From Beijerinckiaceae bacterium (lineage in GTDB: Bacteria; Pseudomonadota; Alphaproteobacteria; Rhizobiales; Beijerinckiaceae), in assembly GCA_947474545.1 (NCBI GenBank), contig CANJJI010000017.1:1-47010 (forward strand): DNA of 47,010 bases, given 5' to 3'. A program made the position numbers and the translations under genes. Below the pieces are notes generated by a model. It was not told the DNA's origin and made no database searches. It saw only the letters and a program-made list of their open reading frames with translations. Within the stretch, counting starts at the first letter, position 1, and the number at the start of each line of letters is the position of its first letter. Shown in pieces: positions 7,704 to 15,243 of this stretch.

Positions 7704-8732
7704 ATGCTCGCACGCATCGTCATCGGTTGCGCACTTCTGGCAGCCAGCGCTTCAGCAGCTCTGGCGCAGGCGAAAATCGTCGTCGCCTCGACGCGCTCTA
7801 TGGGCTCTGCCGCACTGCTTATTGCCGAGGAGAAAGGCTATTACAAGCAGATGGGGCTGAATGTAGAACTGGTCGGCATCCAGTCTGCAGCCAATATCAT
7901 GGCGCCTCTTGCGACTGGTGAAGTACATATCGTTGAAGGCGGAATGAGCGTCGGCTTCTTTAACGGACTTGAGAAGAAGCTGCCGTTCATCATGATTTAT
8001 GACCTCGTGTCGACGCCGTTGGGACACAAGTTCATTGTGAGAAACGAACTCAAGGGCAAAGTTGTCAAACTGTCGGATCTTCGCGGCTTGCGCGTTGGCA
8101 TCAACAGCCAGTCTTCAGTCACAGCCTATGAACTCGGGAAGAGCCTGGAAGCTGTCGGACTGACGATCAAAGATGTGGACACGAAGATCCTTGGCTTTCC
8201 GCAGGCCGGTCCCGCCATGGTCAATGGCGCTATTGATGCGACACTGATCGTGCAGCCCTGGGCTACGACGCTGCAATTGGACAACATAGGTTTCGAACTT
8301 GGCGATCCCGACGACTTCGTAAAACCCAGCCCGATCAGTCTGGGCGGCGGTTATGTCAACACGGAGTGGGCCGAAAAGAACAAGCCTGCATTGCGCGATT
8401 TCATGGCGGCTACCATGCGAGCCATCCGCGAATATTGCGTTGCTTATCATGGCGGATCGAACCGCGCCGATATTGTCGCGTCTGCTGCGAGAGCGAAAAT
8501 CGGCACGCCCGAGAATATCGAAAAATTCCAGTGGCCGGGACGCAATCTGAGCGGCGAGGTCAATATGCCCAGCATTCTCGACATGCAAGAATGGTTTAAC
8601 CGCGAGGGTTTTACGAAGCAGAAATTTCCGGCCAGCACGATCTACACCAACGAATATGTCGTTGCCGCCAATGAAAAGCTTGGACCGGCGCCACAGGTGA
8701 ACCCGGATTCAAAATTGAAAGGCTGCCGGTAG
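7704..8732 (+). CDS. ABC-type periplasmic binding protein (NMT1/SsuA-like), third of three
   Basis: A 342-residue paralogue of the two preceding proteins. The start is the ATG at 7704 with GGGAGAAAC upstream; the open frame before it is intergenic read-through. Signal peptide MLARIVIGCALLAASASAAL with cleavage near LAQA, then IVVASTRSMGSAALLIAEEKGYYKQMG, EGGMSVGFFNGLEKK, the cysteine in REYCVAYHGG and the ending KLKGCR. It is 128 bases from the second copy, separated by the REP-like palindrome, so it may have a partly independent transcript level. No membrane transport subunits are found in the window. Confidence 0.85.
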   Translation: MLARIVIGCALLAASASAALAQAKIVVASTRSMGSAALLIAEEKGYYKQMGLNVELVGIQSAANIMAPLATGEVHIVEGGMSVGFFNGLEKKLPFIMIYDLVSTPLGHKFIVRNELKGKVVKLSDLRGLRVGINSQSSVTAYELGKSLEAVGLTIKDVDTKILGFPQAGPAMVNGAIDATLIVQPWATTLQLDNIGFELGDPDDFVKPSPISLGGGYVNTEWAEKNKPALRDFMAATMRAIREYCVAYHGGSNRADIVASAARAKIGTPENIEKFQWPGRNLSGEVNMPSILDMQEWFNREGFTKQKFPASTIYTNEYVVAANEKLGPAPQVNPDSKLKGCR

Positions 8733-8740
8733 ACCCGGGC

Positions 8741-8780
8741 TGTCGTCCCGGAAAATACGCAATAATTTATCCGGGATCGC
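8741..8780. repeat. REP-like palindrome, copy 3
   Basis: TGTCGTCCCGGAAAATACGC followed by AATAATTTATCCGGGATCGC: the arms TCCCGGA and TCCGGGA pair exactly, with an A+T-rich loop. It lies between the third binding-protein gene and the SDR gene at 8857, in the same context as copy 2. Confidence 0.6.
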
Positions 8781-8856
8781 ATAGATAAGCAGGAGAACGC
8801 TCCCGGAGAAACAACGCGCGTCTTCCGGAAAGACAACACCAACGAAGAGAACGCCT

Positions 8857-9717
8857 ATGAAAGATTTCGCTGGCCGGGTGGCCGTTGTCACAGGTGCGGG
8901 CTCCGGCATCGGGCTTGGTCTTGCGCGCATGTTCGCGAAGGAGGGCATGGACGTCGCTCTTTGCGATGTGCGCGGCGACGCCTTGGCCGAAGCCGTCGAA
9001 AATGTGAAAGGCTTTGGCAAACGGGTCATCGGTCTTGAATTTGACGTTGCCGATGGCGCGCAAGTGGAAGCGGCTGCCACGCGTATCGAACAGGAATTGG
9101 GACGCCTCGATATTGTCTGCAACAATGCTGGCATTGCCATTTATCCCCGGCCTGCCGCGGAATTTACTGATGCGGATTGGAACTGGATCATCGGCGTCAA
9201 TCTGCATGGCGTCATCAATGGCGTACGCTCCTTTCTGCCGCGCATTCAGAAGCATGGACAGGGTGGCCATATCGTCAACACTGCGTCGATCGGGGGATTT
9301 CAGGTTCAGAAGGGCCGCCGCACCGCTGCTTATGCGACCACCAAGTTCGGTGTCGTTGCGCTGAGTGAAGGACTCTTCAACGATTTCGAAGGCACCAACA
9401 TCGGCATCTCCGTTCTCGCGCCGGGGGCAGTGAATACTAATATTTACCGCGCGTCCGAATATCGGCCAGACAAGTTCGGTGGCCCCGTGGCGCGGCCCAA
9501 CACGGCGCTGCCCGTACTTAATGACGGTCTGCATGCCGACGCTGTGGGAAGGCGCGTATTGCAAGCCATTCGCGATGACGAGCTCTATATCTTCACGCAT
9601 ACCAGTACACGTGACTGGCTTGCACGCCGCCATGCGCGTATCATTCATGCCTTTGAAGCTACCGAACGCTGGGAAGCTTCGGAAGCAGCCCTGAATAACG
9701 GACAGGAGAGGTCATGA
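8857..9717 (+). CDS. SDR-family oxidoreductase
   Basis: A 286-residue short-chain dehydrogenase/reductase. Visible are the cofactor motif T12-G-A-G-S-G-I-G19, an acidic residue after the second strand (CDVRGD) favouring NAD(H), N-N-A-G at 89-92, S144 and Y159-x3-K163. The C-terminal 60 residues are longer than in the classical family and carry a basic segment (STRDWLARRHARIIH) typical of SDRs acting on larger hydrophobic or CoA-type substrates. It overlaps the following GFA-family gene by 4 bases (ATGA), so the two are translationally coupled, and an SDR and a VOC gene follow in the same direction. The reaction is an NAD-linked alcohol/ketone conversion; the substrate is unknown. Confidence 0.85.
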   Translation: MKDFAGRVAVVTGAGSGIGLGLARMFAKEGMDVALCDVRGDALAEAVENVKGFGKRVIGLEFDVADGAQVEAAATRIEQELGRLDIVCNNAGIAIYPRPAAEFTDADWNWIIGVNLHGVINGVRSFLPRIQKHGQGGHIVNTASIGGFQVQKGRRTAAYATTKFGVVALSEGLFNDFEGTNIGISVLAPGAVNTNIYRASEYRPDKFGGPVARPNTALPVLNDGLHADAVGRRVLQAIRDDELYIFTHTSTRDWLARRHARIIHAFEATERWEASEAALNNGQERS

Positions 9718-10118
9718 CCATCACCGGCGGCTGTCATTGCGGCTCCATTCGCTATCAGGTGGACGGCGAAGCACGCACGGCCGCCTTGTGCCATTGCTCC
9801 GATTGCCGCCGGCATTCGGGCGCGCCGATGGTCGCCTGGACCATGTATCTGCAGAGCTCAGTCAAGATCGCCAAAGGCGAACCGAAGATTTATGAATCCT
9901 CGGCCAGTGGCCGCCGCCACTTCTGTGCGGATTGCGGCAAGGGGTTATTCTACACCAATGAGACCCTGTTGCCGGGCATCATCGATATTCAGAGCGCAAC
10001 TTACGATGAACCTGCGGCAATTCCTCCGCGCGCGCATATTCAGATAGCCGACCGTATCAGCTGGATGGAAAACGCTCATGAGCTCCCTGCCTTCGAGCGC
10101 TTTCCGCCCATGAAATAA
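9714..10118 (+). CDS. GFA-family zinc protein (CENP-V/GFA domain)
   Basis: A 134-residue single-domain protein of the glutathione-dependent formaldehyde-activating (GFA) type. Zinc ligands are seen as C7-H-C9 (GGCHCGSIRYQ), C26-H-C28-x2-C31 (LCHCSDCRRHSGA) and C71-x2-C74 (CADCG), the standard two-zinc-site pattern. Family members bind glutathione or act on glutathione adducts, though a true formaldehyde role is proven for very few. It starts inside the stop of the SDR gene (ATGA overlap) and is followed 37 bases later by another SDR. In context it could process a glutathione or aldehyde adduct produced by the neighbours; this is inference. Confidence 0.85.
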   Translation: MTITGGCHCGSIRYQVDGEARTAALCHCSDCRRHSGAPMVAWTMYLQSSVKIAKGEPKIYESSASGRRHFCADCGKGLFYTNETLLPGIIDIQSATYDEPAAIPPRAHIQIADRISWMENAHELPAFERFPPMK

Positions 10119-10155
10119 AATCCGTTCAACCAAGAAAACAAGTGAGGGAACCACT

Positions 10156-10950
10156 ATGGCGCAAGATAAATCTGATCAGGCAGGTCGCTCGGCCTTTATC
10201 ACAGGCGCCGCCAGCGGCCTTGGTTTCGCCATGACAGAAGCCATGGTTGAAACGGGCGCGGCCGTTTGCCTCGCTGATGCCGACGCCAACAATCTGGACA
10301 AGGCCGTCGATCATTTCCGCCGCGTCAGCAATCAGGTCGATGGGGTCGTGCTGGACGTGCGCGAGCCCTCAAAGATCCGCGAAGCTGTTAAAAGCTATTC
10401 CGACAGACAGGGCAGGCTCGATGTGATGTTTGCCAATGCCGGCATCACCGGCGGCCCGCCGATCACAAATCCGGCAGGCTTTATCGAAAACATCGATCTC
10501 GATGTGTGGCGCAATGTGCTGGATGTGAATCTTACAGGCGTATTCGCCACCATGCAGGCTGCCGCTTCTATCATGAAGCCCCAGGGGAGCGGGCGGATCA
10601 TTGCCACAGCTTCCATTGCGGGCATGCGTACTTCCAACGTGTCTGGCTATGCCTATTCGGCGACCAAGGCCGCCGTCATTCAACTCGTGAAACTTGCTGC
10701 TGCCGAACTCGCGCAATACGATATCCGCGTCAATGGCATCGCGCCCGGCCCCTTCATGACGAACATCGCCGGTGGCATCATGTTTACCGATCCTTCCCGC
10801 AAAGATTTTATGGCGCAGGGCACGGCGCTGAAACGCGTCGCCGATCCCAAGGAATTAAAAGGCCTCGTCACGTTGCTGGCGGGCGAAGGCTCCAGCTTTA
10901 TCACCGGACAGGTGATCGCCATTGATGGCGGCGCGCTGGTGATGCACTGA
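10156..10950 (+). CDS. SDR-family oxidoreductase
   Basis: A 264-residue classical SDR with T16-G-A-A-S-G-L-G23, an acidic D-A-D after strand two (NAD preference), N-A-G at 94-96, S153, Y167-x3-K171, and the C-terminal signature SSFITGQVIAIDGG. The ATG at 10156 has GTGAGGGAACC upstream. It is not closely similar to the SDR at 8857 (different insertion and C-terminus), so this is not a tandem copy. It lies in a plus-strand run with the GFA and VOC genes, 12 bases before the VOC gene, and is probably co-transcribed. Substrate unknown. Confidence 0.85.
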   Translation: MAQDKSDQAGRSAFITGAASGLGFAMTEAMVETGAAVCLADADANNLDKAVDHFRRVSNQVDGVVLDVREPSKIREAVKSYSDRQGRLDVMFANAGITGGPPITNPAGFIENIDLDVWRNVLDVNLTGVFATMQAAASIMKPQGSGRIIATASIAGMRTSNVSGYAYSATKAAVIQLVKLAAAELAQYDIRVNGIAPGPFMTNIAGGIMFTDPSRKDFMAQGTALKRVADPKELKGLVTLLAGEGSSFITGQVIAIDGGALVMH

Positions 10951-10962
10951 CGGGAGGCGCAG

Positions 10963-11568
10963 ATGAGCACGCAACCGCACACGGGCAGTGCTGCTGTCCC
11001 CCTGAGCTTCAGCCATATCGGCATACACGTATTTGATTTGCCGCGTATGGAGGATTTTTATACGCGCGTGCTCGGATTCACAGTCACGGATCGCGGCATT
11101 GCGCGCGGAAGACCCATTGTCTTTACAACCTGGGATCCGCGCGAACATCACCAGATGGTGCTTGTGGGGGGGCGTCCCGAACAAATGCCGTTCAACCACA
11201 TCAACCAGATGTCGTTCCGGGTGCATAAACTCGAAGACGTGCAGGCGCTCTGGCGCAGGCTAAAGGAAGAGCCTGGTGTGCATGATTTTGCGCCAACCAA
11301 TCACGGCAATGCCTGGTCGATCTATTTCCGCGATCCCGAAGGCAACCGGATCGAAATCTTCTGCGATTCCCCCTGGTATATTGATCAGCCCTGCGTGGAG
11401 CCGTTGGACTTGTCCCGGTCCGCAGACGACATACGCACAGAATCGGAAGCCTGGTGCCGGACACAGCATGGTTTCAAACCGGCAGCGGACTATCAGATGG
11501 ATGTGGCCAAGTTGATTGCAGAGCACAGGTCAAATCAGGCGGCGCAGAATCATTCCTCGCCGCCATAA
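10963..11568 (+). CDS. VOC-family (glyoxalase/extradiol dioxygenase fold) protein
   Basis: A 201-residue vicinal-oxygen-chelate protein. The first beta-alpha module opens SHIGIHVFDLPRMEDFYTRVLGF and the second contains NHINQMSFRVHKLEDVQ and GNRIEIFCD. The likely metal ligands are H18, H79 and E131, the expected His-His-Glu set. Ring-cleaving dioxygenases, glyoxalases and epimerases share this fold; the single-domain length and the YFRDPEGNRIE motif are seen in extradiol-dioxygenase-like members. The last eight codons are unusual: they lie inside a repeat that is antisense to the 3' end of a nitronate monooxygenase gene (see 11543-11567), so the present C-terminus may have been created or kept by that rearrangement. 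Confidence 0.82.
   Translation: MSTQPHTGSAAVPLSFSHIGIHVFDLPRMEDFYTRVLGFTVTDRGIARGRPIVFTTWDPREHHQMVLVGGRPEQMPFNHINQMSFRVHKLEDVQALWRRLKEEPGVHDFAPTNHGNAWSIYFRDPEGNRIEIFCDSPWYIDQPCVEPLDLSRSADDIRTESEAWCRTQHGFKPAADYQMDVAKLIAEHRSNQAAQNHSSPP
11543..11567. repeat. Left copy of a 25-base direct repeat flanking the orphan membrane gene
   Basis: The 25 bases starting CGCAGAATCATTCCTCGCC are identical at 12339-12363, 796 bases to the right. Weaker similarity continues rightwards to about 11600 and 12396. The left copy covers the end of the VOC gene, the right copy the end of the nitronate monooxygenase gene. Confidence 0.85.
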
Positions 11569-11603
11569 TCGTGAAATGTGCGTGGGCTGCGATAGGGATT
11601 TGA
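11550..11603 (-). pseudogene. Remnant of the 3' end of a nitronate monooxygenase gene
   Basis: Read on the minus strand this piece encodes SNPYRSPRTFHDYGGEE then stop, against SNHYRGPHTFQEYGGEE then stop at the end of the intact monooxygenase gene at 12346. Upstream of the serine the similarity stops abruptly. The substitutions are spread through the stretch, so it is either an old duplication or the tail of a second, deleted paralogue. It is too short to be functional. Confidence 0.65.
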
Positions 11604-11678
11604 AGCTGTAAGACAAGCAGCCTTTGCATCGCGAAATAAGAATTGACCTGATGTTCGAGAAAATGCTCCGTCGAGAAG

Positions 11679-12287
11679 TTAAAAATACCCCCCGCCAAAA
11701 ATTGCGTGATACCTGGGATCTCTTAGGAAGCCTATAGTGTACTGCCCGCATAGGGGATGCAAAGTTTCATCGGAATTTATCTTTGCGGTTGCTTCAGACA
11801 ATTCTGAAGAGAATATGCTTGCAAAACAGGAACTAAATCCAAGTCGAATGTTTGGAACGCTGTCGTGAATAACATAATAGTCACCATCTAAATATGATCC
11901 ATAAGTCAAAGTACAAAAATTTGCGAACGGTGCGTCAGGAATACGATTCATGCAGGATGAAAAGCCTGCTTCGTAAATGAGAATATGGATATAGGCGAGT
12001 AACGTCGAATGTTTCAAAACATGATTTGAAATCGCGATATAAAAAAAGATAAAGACAATAATAGTTCGGGCCGAAAATGTTAGTGCGCCGTGTTTTGTAA
12101 AGTTCGTCACAAATCCGAAAATGGAAAGAATGAGAGTGAATGTGGCGCAAACCAGAAGGAGCAGCGGCACCAAAATTCCCAATACCTCGCGCAAAGGTGA
12201 GAACAGAGGATATCCGAAAATGAACAGACAAAACATGGCGATGTACATTGATGAGAAAATTGTAGGTCTTTTCAGAAGGAATCTCAT
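11679..12287 (-). CDS. Orphan membrane protein in an A+T-rich insert
   Basis: About 202 residues from the ATG at 12287 (MRFLLKRPTIF); a TTG at 12314 would add nine. I do not recognise the family. The N-terminal half has three or four hydrophobic segments (MYIAMFCLFIFGYPLF, GILVPLLLLVCATFTLILSI, ARTIIVFIFFYIAI), and the C-terminal half is soluble, probably extracytoplasmic, with four cysteines (SSC, NFC, SSC, PLC) that could form two disulphides. Codon use is visibly A+T-rich compared with every neighbour, and no strong ribosome binding site is seen. It sits alone between two copies of a repeat derived from the neighbouring gene. This points to horizontally acquired cargo; function unknown. 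Confidence 0.55.
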   Translation of the reverse strand: MRFLLKRPTIFSSMYIAMFCLFIFGYPLFSPLREVLGILVPLLLLVCATFTLILSIFGFVTNFTKHGALTFSARTIIVFIFFYIAISNHVLKHSTLLAYIHILIYEAGFSSCMNRIPDAPFANFCTLTYGSYLDGDYYVIHDSVPNIRLGFSSCFASIFSSELSEATAKINSDETLHPLCGQYTIGFLRDPRYHAIFGGGYF

Positions 12288-12338
12288 TGGCTTGGGACTA
12301 TCCTGAATGTACAAGAACCGTATTCACCTGACAGTTGA

Positions 12339-12363
12339 CGCAGAATCATTCCTCGCCGCCATA
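12339..12363. repeat. Right copy of the 25-base direct repeat
   Basis: Identical to 11543-11567. It spans the stop codon and last codons of the nitronate monooxygenase gene. The A+T-rich segment with the orphan membrane gene lies exactly between the two copies. Confidence 0.85.
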
Positions 12364-13515
12364 TTCCTGAAACGTGTGCGGCCCGCGATAATGGTTTGAT
12401 CCCATGCGCCGTGCATTTGGCGTAACGCCTACAACTGCGCCAAAGCGCGTCGTGCGCGCGCGCATCACCGCCTGCGCCTGCCGCCACAAATTCATTGTGA
12501 TGTCGGCAGCCTTGCCGGGCCGTGCCAGCTTCACGCTCTGCCCCGCCCAAAGCGAAGCAACATCCGTTGAACCTGCCTTCAAGGCTGCGGCACGCAATTC
12601 GCCAGTCAATGCATTCTGGACAGGATAAGGCGCAATACTGTCTTCGTTCAGGCGCATGGCGCGCATGAATTCGTTATCGATGCCGCGCGCGTAGCGCCCG
12701 GAAATTGCGCGGGTCAGGCGCGTGGGATCATCGGGCGCATCCAGAATGGCCTGCCGTTGCGGTTCAGGTGTGACAGCTTCCTCGGCCAACAGATAGGCAG
12801 TGCCCACCTGAACAGCATCAGCGCCCAACATCAGGGCGGCAGCAACTGCCTCCCCAGTGGTAATTCCCCCCGCGGCGATGACGGGCGCTTCAACAGCTGC
12901 GCAAATGGTGCTCACCAGCGAGAGCGTGCCAATGGCCGACGCATGTATGTCAGCAAGAAACGTCCCGCGATGGCCGCCAGCTTCGATGCCTTGAGCACAA
13001 ATGGCGTCTGCGCCGGCCGCTTCCCAGGCTTTGGCCTCGGCAACCGTCGTCGCGGTGCCGATGACATAAATCCCGGCGGCCTTGAGACGCGACACTTGCT
13101 CGGGCGCCAGGCATCCAAACGTGAACGAGGCCGCAGGCGGGGCTGACTCGATAATTGCATCTATTTGCGCAGCTGTATTTTGCGCCCAGGTGTTGGGGAT
13201 TGATTGCGGCGGCAGGCCATAGCGTTCCCGCCAGGGTGCAAGCAGATCCATTGCCGCTCGAACGACAGCAGGATCGGGCTCTGCGGGATCAAGCACAAAG
13301 ATATTGACGGCAAAAGGTTGCCGTGTAGCGGCCCGGATTTTTTCGACCGAGGTCTTGATCTGCTCGGGGCTGGAGCCCGCAGCCGCGAAGGACCCGAGCC
13401 CGCCTGCATTGCTGACAGCAATCGCAATGGCCTCGGTCGTCGCGCCGAGCATGGGAGCCTGAATGATGGGAATGGTGAGGCGGGAGAGCATGAGCGAACG
13501 TAGCGGCCCCGGCAC
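12346..13515 (-). CDS. Nitronate monooxygenase family flavoprotein (2-nitropropane dioxygenase-like)
   Basis: An FMN-dependent TIM-barrel enzyme of the NMO/2-nitropropane dioxygenase family, which oxidises alkyl nitronates or related toxic nitro compounds. Family marks are the N-terminal IPIIQAPMLGATTE, the phosphate-binding APVIAAGGITTG and GADAVQVGTAYL, and AQGIEAGGHRG with the conserved histidine (H182). Counted from a GTG at 13515 it has 389 residues; the ATG at 13491 (MLSRLTIPII) starts closer to where the family begins and gives 381. Neither has a strong ribosome binding site. It is convergent with the VOC gene across the inserted segment, and its last 17 codons have a decayed second copy at 11550-11603. 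Confidence 0.85.
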   Translation of the reverse strand: MPGPLRSLMLSRLTIPIIQAPMLGATTEAIAIAVSNAGGLGSFAAAGSSPEQIKTSVEKIRAATRQPFAVNIFVLDPAEPDPAVVRAAMDLLAPWRERYGLPPQSIPNTWAQNTAAQIDAIIESAPPAASFTFGCLAPEQVSRLKAAGIYVIGTATTVAEAKAWEAAGADAICAQGIEAGGHRGTFLADIHASAIGTLSLVSTICAAVEAPVIAAGGITTGEAVAAALMLGADAVQVGTAYLLAEEAVTPEPQRQAILDAPDDPTRLTRAISGRYARGIDNEFMRAMRLNEDSIAPYPVQNALTGELRAAALKAGSTDVASLWAGQSVKLARPGKAADITMNLWRQAQAVMRARTTRFGAVVGVTPNARRMGSNHYRGPHTFQEYGGEE

Positions 13516-13598
13516 GAACCGGCAATCCTTAATCCAGCCCAGGCTTCATGATTGTTCGACATACTTTCGAGCCAGGCTCGAAATAACGGCAACAACCT

Positions 13599-14066
13599 TC
13601 AGCGTGCACAGCGTGCCTCAAGTGAAGTCAGGGGCTTCATTGCGTCCGTCAGAGAGAAAGTGCGTTGTGCTAGTGGCACGCTCACGGCTGCAGGCCCTTC
13701 CACCACGAAAGTTTTGGCTTGTTTCATCGCCTCGAGGAGTGGTTTGGTAACGCCTATATCGCCGCCGGGCAAATTGCTGAGCAATGCGCCATCCCCGCCA
13801 TCTATTTCCATGGGAGAAGTGTAGTCACCAATTCGGACAGCAACCTTTAAACCGCCGTTCCACCCGCGCACCGGATAATAGCGCAACCAGATTTTTCGCC
13901 CTTCAGCGCATTCCAGGCGCAGCGCCGCTCCCGGCTTCAAGCTGGCAATTTCGATAAATGCCTGACCGGCCGATGTGCCCGATTTCCAGCTTTGGGCTTC
14001 AGCAACTTTGCTAAAGCAAAGCGTCAGGACGGCGGCGTAGATGAACAGCGTAAGTTTAATTCGCAT
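13599..14066 (-). CDS. Small secreted protein, function unknown
   Basis: A 155-residue protein with a clear signal peptide (MRIKLTLFIYAAVLTLCFSK, cleavage near AEAQ) and a mature domain rich in beta strands with two cysteines (RLECAEG and EARCAR) that probably pair. The ATG at 14066 has AGGGGG about 8 bases upstream; an ATG at 14072 is too close to it, and the longer open frame upstream runs into the neighbouring gene. The pattern of a periplasmic all-beta domain with a terminal cysteine pair recalls the invasion-associated-locus-B type, but the match is not strong enough to name it. It lies downstream of two TctC-type genes on the same strand, 79 bases after the second, and may be co-transcribed. 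Confidence 0.6.
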   Translation of the reverse strand: MRIKLTLFIYAAVLTLCFSKVAEAQSWKSGTSAGQAFIEIASLKPGAALRLECAEGRKIWLRYYPVRGWNGGLKVAVRIGDYTSPMEIDGGDGALLSNLPGGDIGVTKPLLEAMKQAKTFVVEGPAAVSVPLAQRTFSLTDAMKPLTSLEARCAR

Positions 14067-14145
14067 GTGCATCCCCCTGTTCAAGGTGAAAATCGTTGAC
14101 GTCCGATGTTGCGCCCACAACGGCAAACGACAGGTCATGCATCCC

Positions 14146-15231
14146 TTAACGCGGCGCGTTTGCAATAAAATTTGCGATCCATTCCTTATCTTCGGCAGGC
14201 ACCGAGAGGGCACGATTGACTTCCGCCTGAACATTCTCACTGGCTTCATAATCGGGTACGAAGCCAACTGACTTTTCCGCATCCGCGGCGAATTCTTTGT
14301 CCGTCTCAAGCTTTGCAACGGCGCTGCGCAAGGCTTCCATCGCAGCTTTGGGAACGCCCGGCGGCATCACAACCATGCGCTGCATCGCGCCATTGATGGC
14401 GAGGATATGGCGATAAATATCCCAGGCTTTTCCCTGGGGCTCGCGCCCCGTGGCCTCTTTGAAGAATTCGTTGAACGGCTTCATGTTGAGCCCGCGCACC
14501 TGCGCTGGCGTCGCGTAACGCGTGCCGTTCCAGCCGGGATCGTAGAACAGCGGGATAGCCTCGCCTTTGGCGACAAGTCCAGGTTCAACAATCGAGCGGT
14601 AGCCGGGGGGCGATTCTGCAAACATGCTGATCTCGCCGCGCTGCAGCGCGAGTCTTGCGCCGGCATTGCCCTGATAACCCGTGACATATTTGTATTTGAC
14701 GCCGAGCATGTCGAGCACGAGGCGCTCCAGAAGGTCCTTGGATGAATCTGCTGCGAGGCCGCCAACCACCACCTGTTGCGCCTTGAGAATATCGGCGGCG
14801 CGTCTGATGCCCGGCGCAATATCCGTGCGCACATAATAGACCGTGGTACCAGGCTGATAGGCGATCACATTATAGGTCAGAAAATCGACCCGCGCCTTTT
14901 CCTTCACACTCACATGGCGCCACGCGGGCCCCGTGAGATAGGCAAAATAAGTCCCGTCCTTCGGTGCAATCTCTCCGAGATAATTGGTCCCCACGGCGCC
15001 GCCCGCTCCATCCATGTTCTGCACGATGATGGTGGGTTTGCCCGGTATGTGCTTGCCGATATGGCGGGCCAGAAGCCGCCCTTCTATGTCGGTCGGGCCA
15101 CCCGGAGCAAAATTGATCAGCATTGTTACGCGTTTGCCGCGATAAAAGTCTTCCTGTGCGACAGCGCTCGAGATCATCGCGCAGACCGTCGCAGCCAGGA
15201 CACACTTTAATGCGTAAGTTCGCAGGTTCAT
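14146..15231 (-). CDS. TctC-type periplasmic binding protein (FYxGK clade)
   Basis: A 361-residue member of the tripartite tricarboxylate transporter receptor family (TctC/Bug; COG3181). Signal peptide MNLRTYALKCVLAATVCAMI ending VAQ, then the clade pattern EDFYRGKRVTMLINFAPGG, RHIGKHIPGKPTIIVQNMDG and IAPKDG. These proteins deliver carboxylic acids and related ligands to TctA/TctB membrane subunits, neither of which is present here. It lies 12 bases downstream of a close paralogue (15244-16320) on the same strand, a tandem duplication: GGPTDIEGRLL, VTGYxGNAGARLA and PLFYDPGWxG are shared. Ligand unknown. Confidence 0.85.
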   Translation of the reverse strand: MNLRTYALKCVLAATVCAMISSAVAQEDFYRGKRVTMLINFAPGGPTDIEGRLLARHIGKHIPGKPTIIVQNMDGAGGAVGTNYLGEIAPKDGTYFAYLTGPAWRHVSVKEKARVDFLTYNVIAYQPGTTVYYVRTDIAPGIRRAADILKAQQVVVGGLAADSSKDLLERLVLDMLGVKYKYVTGYQGNAGARLALQRGEISMFAESPPGYRSIVEPGLVAKGEAIPLFYDPGWNGTRYATPAQVRGLNMKPFNEFFKEATGREPQGKAWDIYRHILAINGAMQRMVVMPPGVPKAAMEALRSAVAKLETDKEFAADAEKSVGFVPDYEASENVQAEVNRALSVPAEDKEWIANFIANAPR

Positions 15232-15243
15232 GATTGATACAAT

